In this document: piece after piece, positions 33,616-44,982 of the stretch
Layout of the letters: each line of letters starts with the position of its first letter
Position numbering within the stretch: the first letter of the stretch is position 1
Source of the DNA: Rhodocollybia butyracea
Lineage: Eukaryota > Basidiomycota > Agaricomycetes > Agaricales > Omphalotaceae
Assembly (NCBI GenBank): GCA_015501585.1
Contig: JADNRY010000246.1
Span: 28,604-92,603, forward strand
Length of the DNA stretch: 64,000 nucleotides
Reading direction: 5' to 3'
Made by a program: the position numbers and the translations under genes
The notes under the pieces: model-generated
Told to the model about the DNA's origin: nothing
What the model saw: only the letters and a program-made list of their open reading frames with translations
Databases searched by the model: none

Positions 33616-34987
33616 GTTATGTGCTAAAGATCAAAGGTCTGAAGGACGAGGTTGAAAGAAGACCACTGCAAACCGTGACCGTGACTTGTGGCCCATTGTC
33701 GGGGTAGCAACCTAAACAAAGCAGCAAAACACAATGGATCGTCGGCCAAAGCAAAAGTAACATTGTCCTTTGTTCTGCTAGAATGCACGTTAGCATTTCA
33801 GGGATATGTGCGCAGGTACTTGCCCTGAACTTTATCTCATTTTGTTCCTCAGCCCACCTCCATCGGTCCTCAGGCCTCAGATCTCAGACGCCTCGTTTGC
33901 TGTGAAAGAGCTTTGACAAGAAAAAGGTCCACTCACTGGGTAAGTGCGCGCTTACTGCTGGGCGGCATTGGCCCGGGTTGACTGACAATTGTCGAGATCC
34001 CGAGTCAGACCCGAACCCTTGCCGAGTCAAGGCCCGGGTCAGATCACGAACCTGGGCCGAGTCAGAGCTGAGCCAGGTCCCGAGCTTCCTTCTTGACGCC
34101 CACTTACAGAGTTATTCCTTTATACCTGGACATCCAATTTGTTCTCGCTGTGTCTTTAATACTTCCAGCTTTCCAATGAATTCATTTTTAGCTTTATTTT
34201 TGTTTATTTAAATTCTCGTTGACTTAAATTAGACGCCAAATCCAAACTCGCTACCTACCAAACCTTCTCAGGATGCCTAACGAAGCCTGGAAACCTTGTT
34301 TGACACCGCCTGTACCAAGGCTTGTATTGGGCTCAGAATGTGGCTCGTACTGGGCTCGGGCTGTGGCTCATGCCGTGGGTCGGGATGGGCTCGTGCTTGA
34401 CTCGGGGTCCTAGCTCTCCGGACAATCTGCAGCCGTCCGACGTCCATCTCGAGCTCTTTCATTAGTAAATCGGGGAAAATCTGCTATAGGATGACTCGGA
34501 TATAAAATGACAATACCTGTAATAATCCAATCTATCAAACTTTGTTTTAGATGCAATATTCTTCCCGGGCGCGATTCCGCTTGGCTTCCAGTGACTCGCA
34601 GTGAGTCAGTGACCTCTCGTGAAGACATTCCAACATGTCTCTTCTACTTTGACTCGGAGGTTGTGGTGAATTACAGGATATGATCTTCAAGGGACGGATA
34701 TCACAGATGGAGATCACAGTTTTTTTCTTTCTGCCAACTTTCCTGCCACTTGTGTTTTCAATATTGGCATCCCAGTATGAAAGGCTGTCCCGACAGAACA
34801 CTAACGAAAGGATGCACACATTGAGAGAACCATGTTATATTCTAGAGGTGGGGCTGGGCTTTGGGTGGCGGGGGGTAGGGTCGTGGTCCGGGTCGTGCAG
34901 GTGCCGGCGTCGCGGTCGTACATAAAACGATCTCGATAACAGTGCAGTGGCGGTGCAAGAGCACACTTCAGCAGCCTTGATTTGACA
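33616..34987. other. Intergenic; GC-rich repeat patches
   Basis: GC-rich patches at 33970-34090 and 34300-34440, with repeated CCGAGTCA, GGCCCGGG and TGGGCTCG words, resemble the subterminal parts of hAT-type MITEs. I could not pair their ends. The plus-strand frame at 33978-34211 runs through such a patch and is not convincing. Confidence 0.3.
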
Positions 34988-35242
34988 CCAAGGGAGAACC
35001 AGGATCAATTCCTAGAATATCTCTACATTATGACAGGAAAGTCTACAACCCAAGAATCTACTCAAGAATCTGTTGAGGCCACCGCGACTGTCAGCAGACT
35101 GCTGAACGAAATGGTGCTCTGATACCAAGGGAGAACCGAGATCAATCCATGAAATGACTCAACGTGACAGCAAAGTATATGTACAACTCAAGAATCCATT
35201 GATGATTGAGGCCACCGTGACTGTCGGCAGACTGCTGAACGA
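34988..35242 (-). repeat. Two tandem copies of an LTR-end/PBS-like fragment
   Basis: Blocks at 34988-35109 and 35125-35242 both start CCAAGGGAGAACC and end GACTGTC.GCAGACTGCTGAACGA. Between them, 35112-35127 is on the minus strand TGGTATCAGAGCACCA. That is the initiator-Met tRNA-complementary primer-binding motif of many Copia elements, and it directly follows GGTTCTCCCT. This looks like the LTR/PBS junction of a Copia element on the minus strand, duplicated, with the rest of the element gone. Confidence 0.45.
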
Positions 35243-38200
35243 TAAATAGTCCGGACCAGAAACTTTGAGTGTCAAAGGAAATGGCCCGAATTGTCCTGGA
35301 CTGTCTCGAGATGAGTCAAGAGGAAATCATGCCAACGTTGAGTTGCAACTCCTGTTTTCCAAACGCCATGAAAAACAATCTGTCTATCGCCAAGGTGGAG
35401 ATCAAATGAAGATCAATCAGAAAGAAAAACTCAATCGCCTATATGTGGTACAGAATTATGTTCAAATTCTTGCAAGGCAGTGATAATCGTAACCTGGGAG
35501 AGAGCTTTCCCAGTGATGCATTGAATTATAACACCCGGGGGAGAGTTTGGCCGGTGATGCATTAATAATTGATGGTCAATCGAAATATCGTGAATAACTT
35601 GATTGAGCAGGATTGGCGTACTGTCTAGTACTGTACAATTGATAATAATAGACTTTGGTATATGAAACTCGGTGGATGACAATTTACTTTACCTTATTTA
35701 TGAAACTCAGTGCTTCAAGGTGCTTCACCTCTGCTGAGATTTGACCTCGGGTCCAAAAATCAGATGAAGGATTTACCCATCGGGGTGAAGGCTGGTGAAG
35801 GGTGAAATAAGTCAAGTACTGGAAACTCAGTAAGTATGATCACAGAATGCCAGACTGATCACGTCGGGTAGCTGGCCTTGGTTAATTGATTGAATAGTCC
35901 TAGGTAGCAAGGCTGTTGGGCAGGAGAGCGCTACTCCTTTGGAGAGGAAGGGGCCTTTAGAGTTTGGGTGCCGGTTACATGGCTGAGTTGGGCAATGCAC
36001 CAAAACTCTAACAGGGCTGCCAGTTGTGAAGAAAGATTTTTTTTTCAATTCAATTGTTCATCCTGAGCTAATGGGTTTCAAGTTGTTGAGCAACAAGCTT
36101 GGGAATTGTTTGCGTTTAATGACATAGCGATAGCAACCTGTAAAACACAGTAAAACATGACTAGGACTGACTACAGCGTTTTGCATAAACCTTTACCGCT
36201 TCATGGTTTTGATGCTTGTTTATTTATATCTACTTATTTAAGGATTGGCCTACAGAGTTGAACCTGCGATTGAATAGTTTGGCTTGATGACAGAATCCGG
36301 AGGTTGAGAGTTGTGGGGAGATCTCTGTACAAAAACCAGATGCATCCAGTCTCCGACTCGGAGCAACCTGTCAGGGAACTGCCAAACAGCCAGAGAATGA
36401 AAGTTTGTGTTGAGCTTTGAATTGGATGTTGGAAGGCCAGAATGGATGTGCTCAACTGAGGTGACTGACACAAAAGTGAGGAGGGGAACCACCGGGATCA
36501 CAGTAGCCAGCTGCTGATTTCAATAAGAATATTGTTGAGTTTGAGTATACAGTATATACCCATAGAAGACTCGGAAAGATCCGGGGTGTTTGGGCATGCT
36601 ATCCAGTGTTTTTTATGCGTTCGTCCCCAGATGCTAAGCATTCATCATGTTACTTACTATTAGCTGTTGGCGTCCCGGTTTATAATGATTTTTTAGGTTT
36701 CCCAAAAGCTTATTACTTATGTACAGTCGGCATGGGTGGGAAAATACAAGAACCATATATGGAAGGCACATCAAGGCTTTGGAGGCATAGAAGTACATTG
36801 AGGTCTTAGAAGTATGGATTGAGTATAGAAGTTTGAAGTTTCCAATCTGCTGGCAATTGAGCAGAGTCTAGTAGTACTAAGGAACCTTTGTGCGATGCTG
36901 AATTTGCAAACAGAGATTAACTCGGGTGTTTCGGACAGGAGGGAAAGGATGTATGATGAACAAGCGAAACTGATCTAGAGGCGAAATCCATTCTCCGCAT
37001 GCATATTGACAGTAAGAGTGGGTAGCAGCAGCAGTGATAATATCCTCGCCGAAGGACCTGACAACCGAAAAGAAAATGAAAGAATGTGAAGTAAGAGTGG
37101 GCAACATTGTCGAAACCTCCACTCCGGAACCTGCACAATCCAGGAGAAACAGCAGTGACAATAGTCATAACCGAACAAGGGTAAGCCGCGGATTACCTCT
37201 TAGTTGTCAAGTGGACCGTAATAAAGTACGATTACAGTTGGCATTCACCATACAATTGTGGTTCACATAGTGGTCTATTACTAGAGCTATCTCTTCTGGT
37301 GACTCCATTGTAGTCAAATTCCAATCAACGGCAAGTATATACGATCTGGATTTATGAGACGTTCCTGCTCATAGACAATGAATTCAGTGTCTTGCTCTGA
37401 CCCCTTTTACATCGGCTGTCTTGAAAACATAATTGCATGGGCCCACCTTGGGTATATAATGCTTGACCTTGATTCTGGTTTCTTCCAACTTGAAACCAAC
37501 ACATCTTCCTCTAATTCTCATGTACTCGAGCAGAGACCAGCAGAACTACGAATACACCACAAACTTTCTACACGATCATTCTCGAAGTGATAGAATTGCC
37601 CGATTGGGATACAATTGCTTGGAGCTCAACAAGGTTGGTTGAATGTTCAGTGAAAATTATTACTGTTGGCTCATTGCTATCATTGGTACTAGCTTCTAGG
37701 GCTCTGTGATCCCAATGAGCCCTGGACAATCAGAGGAGACGGAGATGGGCTGCAACATTTGTCTGTCACAACTTTAGCGTTCGATGCTGCGGTCAAGGCA
37801 TGTCTCTGGCTACAGGCCTCATTATCCCCAAGGCGATCTCTGTCGTATGGACAAATGGAGTTTCTACTTATCTGTGATCCTGGAAGACTTGAAATGTGGG
37901 CCTGTGATAATACCGGGAAGAGTACATGGTACTAATTGTGAACCACGCAGGATGCTACAAAGAGTTGTCGATTTCATACGGCACCTCGTAAAATATTTAA
38001 GTGTCAGCTCTCTCAATCAATCCATCGAGAAACAGGCAACCAAAATCGGCGATGACCTGAGAAAAGTAATTGTCCTGAAGCTCAATGTTAGTATAATTCA
38101 TCTCCTTTCACTGCTTGCCTGACTGTCCTGTGGATTATTCAGGACTGTTTCATCAATGGGTATGATTTACAGATATTTCGGCCTACCTAGAGAAGTAGTT

Positions 38201-38480
38201 CTAGCAGCAGTAATAATGTACCTTATGACCACATACTTATCATGAGTGTGAGCCCACCAATCATGTTGAACTTACTGTGGGTGCTCAGCCTTCAGGACTA
38301 TTTGATATTTTTCTTAGCTCGTACCCATGTTATTCCAGCTTCATGGAGTTGAACAAATGATACTTAATATTTGTACTCCAAATAATAAAGTGGAATTCAT
38401 AATCTGAGTAGCCATGCTACACCATGCACCACTGGTTGTGCTCGCCCCAGTCAACATGCACGCACTTGCACTTGCACACA
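35243..38480. other. 3.2 kb without recognisable gene
   Basis: Short open frames exist (36250-36501 -, 36877-37178 -, 37378-37590 +, 37784-38122 +). None shows a domain, and stops and possible introns prevent a credible model. The minus-strand frame at 36250-36501 (TSNSKLNTNFHSLAVWQFPD) has ordinary protein-like composition and may be an exon of a host gene. The region has no obvious transposon ends and could hold decayed host sequence. Confidence 0.3.
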
Positions 38481-40709
38481 CCCGGCACGCACCATGCATG
38501 TATGGAAAGCAAGAAGGGCCTGCCACGTCGGATCATGGTTTTTGATGTAGCCGAACTGATGGTGCCAAATCGGGACACGGACCTCGGGCACCTGGAATAA
38601 TTATGTAAATCTACTGCTATTTATTCATCAGCACTGTTCTTGTCGTCAATTAAGAAGTCAATAATTCCTTAAGCTAGTCTATCACTGCTAATGCTAAATA
38701 ACTAATGCTATGGCCTCACATTCATCGGGTATCTGTTAGACTGTTATAGTTCATCCAAGTACAACTTGCTATGTTGATGCTCTGCCAGGAAGTTTTGGAA
38801 ACAGCTGTGAACTTGAAAAGTAATCTAACTTCAGTGTACACAACTGTACAACAACTCGTGTTGGTAAATGTGTGATAAGTAAGCTAACTATTGGTTAACA
38901 GAAACTGAAGAGTTTCAAATAGTGAAGTGACAGGCCCAAGACGGGGCCGCCGTGAAGACCCAGCATTTTTGCTGGGGATGGTTGAAGACCAGGGGGGTGA
39001 TATCACTGCACAGCGGCAAGCGTATAAGTGAGACCCAATGTGACACCGTTGGGACACTGGTGAGGACCGACTCGGAGGTAGTAGAGGTGCTGGACTGGGA
39101 AAGTGGGCGGCCCCTCCTCCTGTGGCTTGCGCCTCCCGTGTAGGAGGGCCAGTCTAGACTAGCCACTCTGACCTTCAATTTTCGAGGGAAGGTCAGCATC
39201 CACTAGTTTGAGCCAGCTCATGTATACACTTGAACCAAGTCCAATCTATTCAAGGTGGGAAAGTTTCAAAGCAAGGCCCGAAGTATTCTAAGTGAGAATA
39301 GGTCTTCTAGTGAGATCTTATGGGATTACAAGTACCAACAAGTGCGCAAGTACTAGAGAGATGATAAGGCTTATTAGAAGGTGATGAAAGAGTCCAAGGA
39401 CTCGTTTTAAGTATTAGTCCTTTAAATACAAGTAAGAAGTTTAAAATGAATAAATGATTTATCGAAATAAGTAACTATTACTTACCTATTTAGTAAGTCT
39501 GTAAATCCATAGTACTTACTTACAAGTCATGCTACATGCCAACTACACGCACAACTGTATATGTAGTCTGGCAAATCACACTTGCCATGACCACAGCAAA
39601 GTATTTACCAGCTGTTCTGTCACTGACTGGATGATAAAAGGTACTGTGCTCATGACAGCCTACAGGGATGTCGACTATCTGTATGGTCTGTGTCAGGGGA
39701 GTTTGGCTCCCGCTATCACATTCACGCATGGGCAATGTTTCTCCCTTTCTCTATCTGTATTCCGTCGGTACTAAATAAGTATTTTTCCTTTATCAATTAC
39801 TTTACCGAGTCATTGTACTTAATATAGAGTAGATTTGGCTTTGCACCCTGGCAGTTGTTTCACTCGATGTGTCACTGGAGTCGGGGATAGCGAGTTAACT
39901 AGTTTCACAAGGGAGAAGAATATGGAGATGTTTGTTTGAGAGCTAGAAGAGAACTGAGATCTGCACAGATTTTTCAGTTTAGTTTAAAATAGTGACACAA
40001 GTACTGGAGATCATGGCAAGGATCATGGCTGGACTACAATTAACTTTGAGCACAAGTTTCTATTACTGGACCTGCAGGCAATTATGACTTCAGATTTAGT
40101 GGGCATATAATTAGTTAAACTCATCACATTTCAGGATCCGGTTCATCAGGCTGTGATTTTTTTGAAGCTGGCCTTGCATTTTGTATCATGTAGCTCTGCT
40201 GAGAGTATTAATTGGAAGACTCGGAAACAGTACTAAGTATATGGGTAGTGCTTTGATTATTGTTTCCGACAGTATTGAATAGTCATGGGTAAGTATTAGA
40301 GAGGAAGGGGTCCACTGCCAGTATGCCCAAGGCTGGTAGTATTAGGTTAAGCTACTATGCTATGTACAGGCTAATCTAGTGTACTTTCCATCACGTGGCC
40401 TGGCTTCAGTGATGGACAGGTGGACGCGACACGTTCTATCTGTTCCAGCATACACAGGGCACTTAGCCTTGTATTTTAGCCTTGTATTCTTAACTTAGGG
40501 CATTCAACGAAGAGAGTAACGAGAAGATATTTGTAAACGGCGGCGATAAATAAATAGGATTAGATTTACATAATTACAATGAGTGCCCGAGGTCCATGTC
40601 CCGATTTGGCACCATCAGTTTGGCTACGTCAAAAATGATGATCTGACGTGGCAGGCCCTTCTTGCTTTCCATACGCATGGGGTGCGCGGCAAAATATATG
40701 TGCCGGTGT
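38481..40709. mobile_element. 2.2-kb element with ~150-165-bp inverted repeats, no transposase
   Basis: The sequence 38481-38629 is repeated in inverse orientation at 40543-40709. Both arms contain CCCGAGGTCC/GGACCTCGGG, CCGATTTGGCACCATCAGTT, GGCCCTTCTTGCTTTCCATA and TTATGTAAATCTA. The arms are about 85 percent alike by eye, and the right arm has extra bases (ATATATTTTGCC) near its outer end. The outer ends read CCGGCAC. The 1.9-kb interior has no recognisable gene. Near 38935-38990 there is a short hairpin (CCCAGCATTTTTGCTGGG). No clear target duplication is visible. Long inverted ends suggest a non-autonomous Mutator-like or unknown DNA element. Confidence 0.55.
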
Positions 40710-41428
40710 TATTTGACTAGGCGGATACGCCCTTTGAGACAACGATATATAGCGTGAGCATATTTGCACCGCTGGAAGAACCCAGCGGTGGGGATGTGGA
40801 TGGGAAGTGCTTGTGGGCTAGGTGGATTGGTAGTTAGGATGGTTCGCTGTACTAGGATACATTATTGGTGTTGGGATGGGAGGGGCTCCTTGAACTCATT
40901 GTTCGAAAAAGGGGAGAAAGGAATAAAAAGGATACTAGTATACTTATTGCTGAGAATTTAAAACATTGTTCCCGCGGTCGCCGCTGCCGCTGATGCCGGC
41001 GCTGGTTCGCCTGATGTCACTGATTCAATTTCAGCATCCCTTTCTAATTCCATAAATCACGAGCGCAGTTCGCCCCGGCCTCTCTCACGTGCCCGCTCTG
41101 TTTGTTTGCCGCTGCGCCGTTTCTCTTCTTCCTCTCCTTTTCCTTTCGCTGCGCTCTCGCACATTTACGCTTTCTCTCGCTATCTGTGCTTGCGTGTCAA
41201 TGATTGCTCGTGTCAATCCTATGGTGTCAATTCTATGGTACAGTACTCTCTTCCCCTTGCAACTTCTACTTCCGAGCTGATAGTTTTTTCTTCTTGTTTG
41301 CCCTTGATACAGGTCTACCATCGCTTTTCTAGGTCAGCTATAAGGTGAGTACAAAGCTTATGATGGCTCTCATTAGGCTCACTCCTCTTTCCATGCCTCC
41401 CTAGATCTACTGTATGGATATCGTAGCA
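40710..41428. other. Spacer, possible promoter-like CT-rich tract
   Basis: There is a CT-rich stretch at 41095-41165 (TTTCTCTTCTTCCTCTCC), as often seen upstream of fungal genes, followed by short open frames without domains. I cannot name a gene. Confidence 0.25.
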
Positions 41429-41510
41429 TGTGTGTACAGGAGGTAAGTTGTTGGGTTTTATCTGGCTTCAAACTGAGTAAACCTAATAGGGAACGTATAA
41501 GGTGTGGTCG

Positions 41511-41640
41511 GATGAACAAGTCTCGATGGATGCGCAACATGTGGTATGCAGTGGATGCTGGGGCATGCTGGTGCAGTAGGATGAATGAGTCTCGATGGAT
41601 GCCCAACATGTGGTATGCAGTGGATGCTGTGAGGAAGTAG
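41511..41640. repeat. 69-bp tandem duplication
   Basis: GGATGAAC/TAAGTCTCGATGGATG, CAACATGTGGTATGCAGTG and GATGCTG recur about 69 bp apart. A wider duplication links 41435-41500 with 41669-41735 (GGAGGTAAG...TTTTTATCTGGCTTCAA...GAGTAAACCTAATAGGGAAC). The unit shares the CGATGGATGC core with the minisatellite downstream. Confidence 0.65.
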
Positions 41641-41767
41641 CACAAGTGGGGATAGCATGCGTGAATAGGAGGTAAGCCGTTCGTTTTTATCTGGCTTCAA
41701 CTGAGTAAACCTAATAGGGAACATATAATCCCTAGGCCCAAGGGTACGTGCGGTAGGATGAACAAGG

Positions 41768-41900
41768 TTCGACGGACACCTGATTCGATGGACGCCTGAT
41801 TCGACGGATGCCTGAATTCGATGGATGCCTGAATTCGACGGACGCCTGAATTCGATGGACGCCTAGATTCGACGGACACCTGAATTCAATGGATGCCTGA
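41768..41900. repeat. 17-bp minisatellite with alternating units
   Basis: Eight tandem 16-17-bp units of the form TTCGAYGGAYRCCTGAA. The variable base alternates strictly C,T,C,T,C,T,C,T (GACGG, GATGG and so on), so the true unit is a dimer of about 34 bp. It has no coding role that I can see; the open frames through it are repeat translation. Confidence 0.85.
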
Positions 41901-42614
41901 CAACGTGTGGTATGTGGTAGATGCTGGCTCAAGCTGAAGAAGTAGCATGAGTGGGCTATGAGCAGGTGGATGGATTGAATGAGCTGGTGCTGGTATTTTT
42001 TTTCATGGTGAGCCTGTCACAATTGTCTGTGAATGAAGAGCCTGATCATTGTCCCTTTTTCTTCTAGTGCTCACGCTGTATTGGCAGCTGCTGCCAAACA
42101 CCCCAGATGACAGACATGGTGGCATTCTCAATAGCTAAATGGGCTACGCTCCCCTTCTGTGACCAAACGAAGGCCCAGCCTGCCCCCAAAGTGATTTGGG
42201 ATACTACCTGTTTGATTTGCACTGGCCTTTTGTCGCTGGATGGAGTTTTCTCTTGCACCTGTCTGGCCTGGTCTGTGGTGAAGCCTGACACCCTACTCAC
42301 CTGGGTAATGCAATTGTCATGTACCAATAGTTCATATCTCTTATTCTCACCGGTCAGATGTACTGTACTGTAGCTGGGTTGAATATCACTCCGTTTCAAT
42401 GAATATTGTATGATATGTTAAAATTAATGAGACAATAAGGTAGTGTTAGTCTAATCATCACTGTTGCCTATGCTATGGTATGCTTTCCTCTATGCCGTTT
42501 CGCTAAGCCTTGATCCTGGTGTGAACGTCGAATGGCCAGCACTAACTGCTGGATGCCATGCATAGGGTATGCTGCAACAAAAGCTGCCTCGTCTCGCCCA
42601 AAACTGATAGTAAT
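41901..42614. other. Spacer downstream of the Crypton-like gene
   Basis: Both strands are open at 42064-42399 (-, 111 codons) and 42107-42373 (+). Neither has a recognisable domain, and I cannot choose between them. Confidence 0.25.
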
Positions 42615-44925
42615 TTAGCACAGTGAGTAACAGTAAGATAAGGGATACACAAACAAATCAATGAATTCAAGTGCGATCATCCTACGCTGACCATAATGAG
42701 TTGAAAGTCTTGTTTCTTTCGCCCACTCAGGCTTCCAATCCTTCAGCGCATAGTGATGGTCGCATGTGGGATCTGTCTTGTCCCAGTCAAGAACAACCTG
42801 TTTCCATGCATCGGGATCAGGAGAGATTTTTGGAATGACAACAGGAAGATGAGCTAAGCCTGGTAGTAAGATGCTACCTGACTTCAGAGGACCTGTAGTT
42901 GCTAATTGCGAATAAGTGGCCTTGGAAGGACCAGTTGTGTAAGATGTTGGAGAAGTTTTTGATGCAAAACCGGGGGTACTTGAAAAAGCGAGAGCCGAAA
43001 CGGGAAACTGATGCAAGTATGTCTGTGAAAAACTTAAAGGAACCGAAGTGGGTGGAGAATAATGAGCTTTGGGCGGAGGAGTTGCGAAGTGGGTGGAGAA
43101 TAATGAGCTTTGGGCGGAGGAGTTGCGAAGTGCGAATATTCATAGGGGACTGTTGATGCGGGACTGGAAGTGAAGAGGGAATAAACAGCTGTGAATTAAA
43201 GCCAAAGCTCTGTGGAGCCCCTCCCAAAGCGAGACAAGGAAAAGCCACACTGAACTGGGTCTTGATACTCTGATCAACCAGGTTGAAGAGTGCACGACCT
43301 TCAGAAGTGCTGAGTGGAGACATCTCCGCAGCCTCACCAGCATGTGACTCAGAAGCTCTGTGATCTAGAGGAGCCAAGGCATCACTGTGATCTTCTTTGT
43401 ACGTGTTGAGCTCATCCAGAAGGTACCAAATCAGGGTGTCGCGCTATATTGTTATGACAGTTAGTCCCGAATTAACACATGACAAGCACTTGAAAAAGAA
43501 AGTCAGTACAATACCTTTTCATTTGGTGCCCATCCTCCCCACCAACAAATTCGCGCAAGTGTCCATCTCTCACCAATGGGAGCAAACATGAACCTGAATT
43601 GTGCTCCTCCCGAGGAAAACAATGTGTAGTAAGTGCTCCAATTAGGCCTGCAGAGTGCGTAAATTCACTAATCATTTTCTGGACAGCATCAGGCGTAATA
43701 GGCTGTCTTGACTGGACTGTGACCCCATTTGCATTGATAGTTGGAAAAATGAAATCATCGGGTTCGTACTTCCGTTGCAGAATGTGCATTTCACTGAACG
43801 TCATCCATATTTGAAGATGTGTATAAACACAGATTGCACGATTTTTCTGAGGGTAGCAGTTATACTGATGTCCTAAAAAAGGCCTTTAGCTTTTGTGATA
43901 GTACAGTTGAGCCGAGTTGAATACCACTAAGTTGAGTTTCATTCTTGCCTTCCCTCTTTTGCCAGTTTTTACGGTCTCGGAGGTTTAGTTGAATGAAGGG
44001 TGGATCGGTTGGCGTGGCACCTGGTCGAGGAAGAGGGTCAAGGTCAACATGTTTCGCTTGAAGGTGGCTTGTTTCAGCATTTCTGGGAACAACATAAATT
44101 TACAGGGTAGGTGTTCTGATGGAAAGTGGACTGACCGCGTCCATATCGTAAAACCGACTGAAGCAAATGCACGATATCGTAGATGTCGCATTTTGAATGC
44201 AAGTGATACAGCATCCACAACGAGGTAGTCATCGGGACAGACTACAATTGACCACGAGTAGACCTTTTCCATCAGAACTATGCTCATTGGTTTAGAATGA
44301 TGTCGTTCTGATTCGCCACCTTTGCGTTTGCAGGCCTCAAGCATATCTGTCACTGTCGATGAATTGCAAGGATTTCCGGTCCATTTGTTGATCAGCATAT
44401 TATATTTCCAGGGCCCACAATACTTGTCTCCATCACTGAAGGTGCCCATTCAAAGGCAGAAATAAAGATTAAATGTATCACGCACAGAAGTTTGTAATGG
44501 TGCTTCCATCCAGCATGAATCTGTTCAGCTGTCGACTTTCCCTTCTCCTTGTCAAAGCATTTCCAGCTCATGAACATGGCAAGTGCTTCAGGTGTACATT
44601 TGACCGGAGTACCCTCGAGACATGTGCCAAACTCGGGGTCCATAAGTTCTGAATCCACAGGCTCTTCAAAGCCTACATCCAGGTCAACCTCTTCACCCCT
44701 TGTTTGCGCTTGGTTCTGCCCTTTGATAAAGTATTTTAGCCAATTTCGCATCCTTTTGATGATACCATCATATGCTGTATTGGTATTCCCAGATCGTATT
44801 CCTTTCGCATTCTTTGCTGTTTCTTTACGAAGTGCAGAAAATGTTTTTCCAGTCAAATCAATAGAAGACTTTTTGTTCTTGAGTTTTCCAGAAGCTTTCT
44901 TCGCACTGAGATTTTTTGAGCCCAT
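42615..44925 (-). pseudogene. Crypton-like tyrosine recombinase with GCR1_C-like tail, broken
   Basis: Start proposed at 44925 (MGSKNLSAKKASGK). Order of parts: CTPEALAMFMSWKCFDKEKG, then AEQIHAGWKHHYK (SAM-like N-domain). After a frameshift near 44450 come DKYCGPWKYN, GNPCNSSTVTDMLEACKRK and MRHLRYRAFASVGFTIWTR (first catalytic-Arg region). A frameshift near 44050 leads to HVDLDPLPRPGATP and LRDRKNWQKR. PDDFIFPTINANGVTVQ and LTTHCF follow; the HxxR motif is destroyed by a frameshift at 43610-43625. Then GGAQFRFMFAPIGERWTLAR and WWGGWAPNEK, an intron (about 43440-43510, GTATTG...ATATAG), and RDTLIWYLLDELNTY with the likely nucleophile Tyr. The C-terminus, IPKISPDPDAWKQVVLDWD to GQRRMIALEFID, resembles the GCR1_C DNA-binding domain found in fungal Cryptons. 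A 42-bp tandem duplication lies at 43046-43130. Confidence 0.8.
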
Positions 44926-44982
44926 TGGACATAAATAGAGAAGTGAGATAAAGCCGATCACTCCAGCATGGCAAGGTTTCAT

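Noticed and set aside
38935..38990. Small structured RNA around the CCCAGCATTTTTGCTGGG hairpin
   Set aside because: One short hairpin without known RNA motifs; not enough to call a gene.
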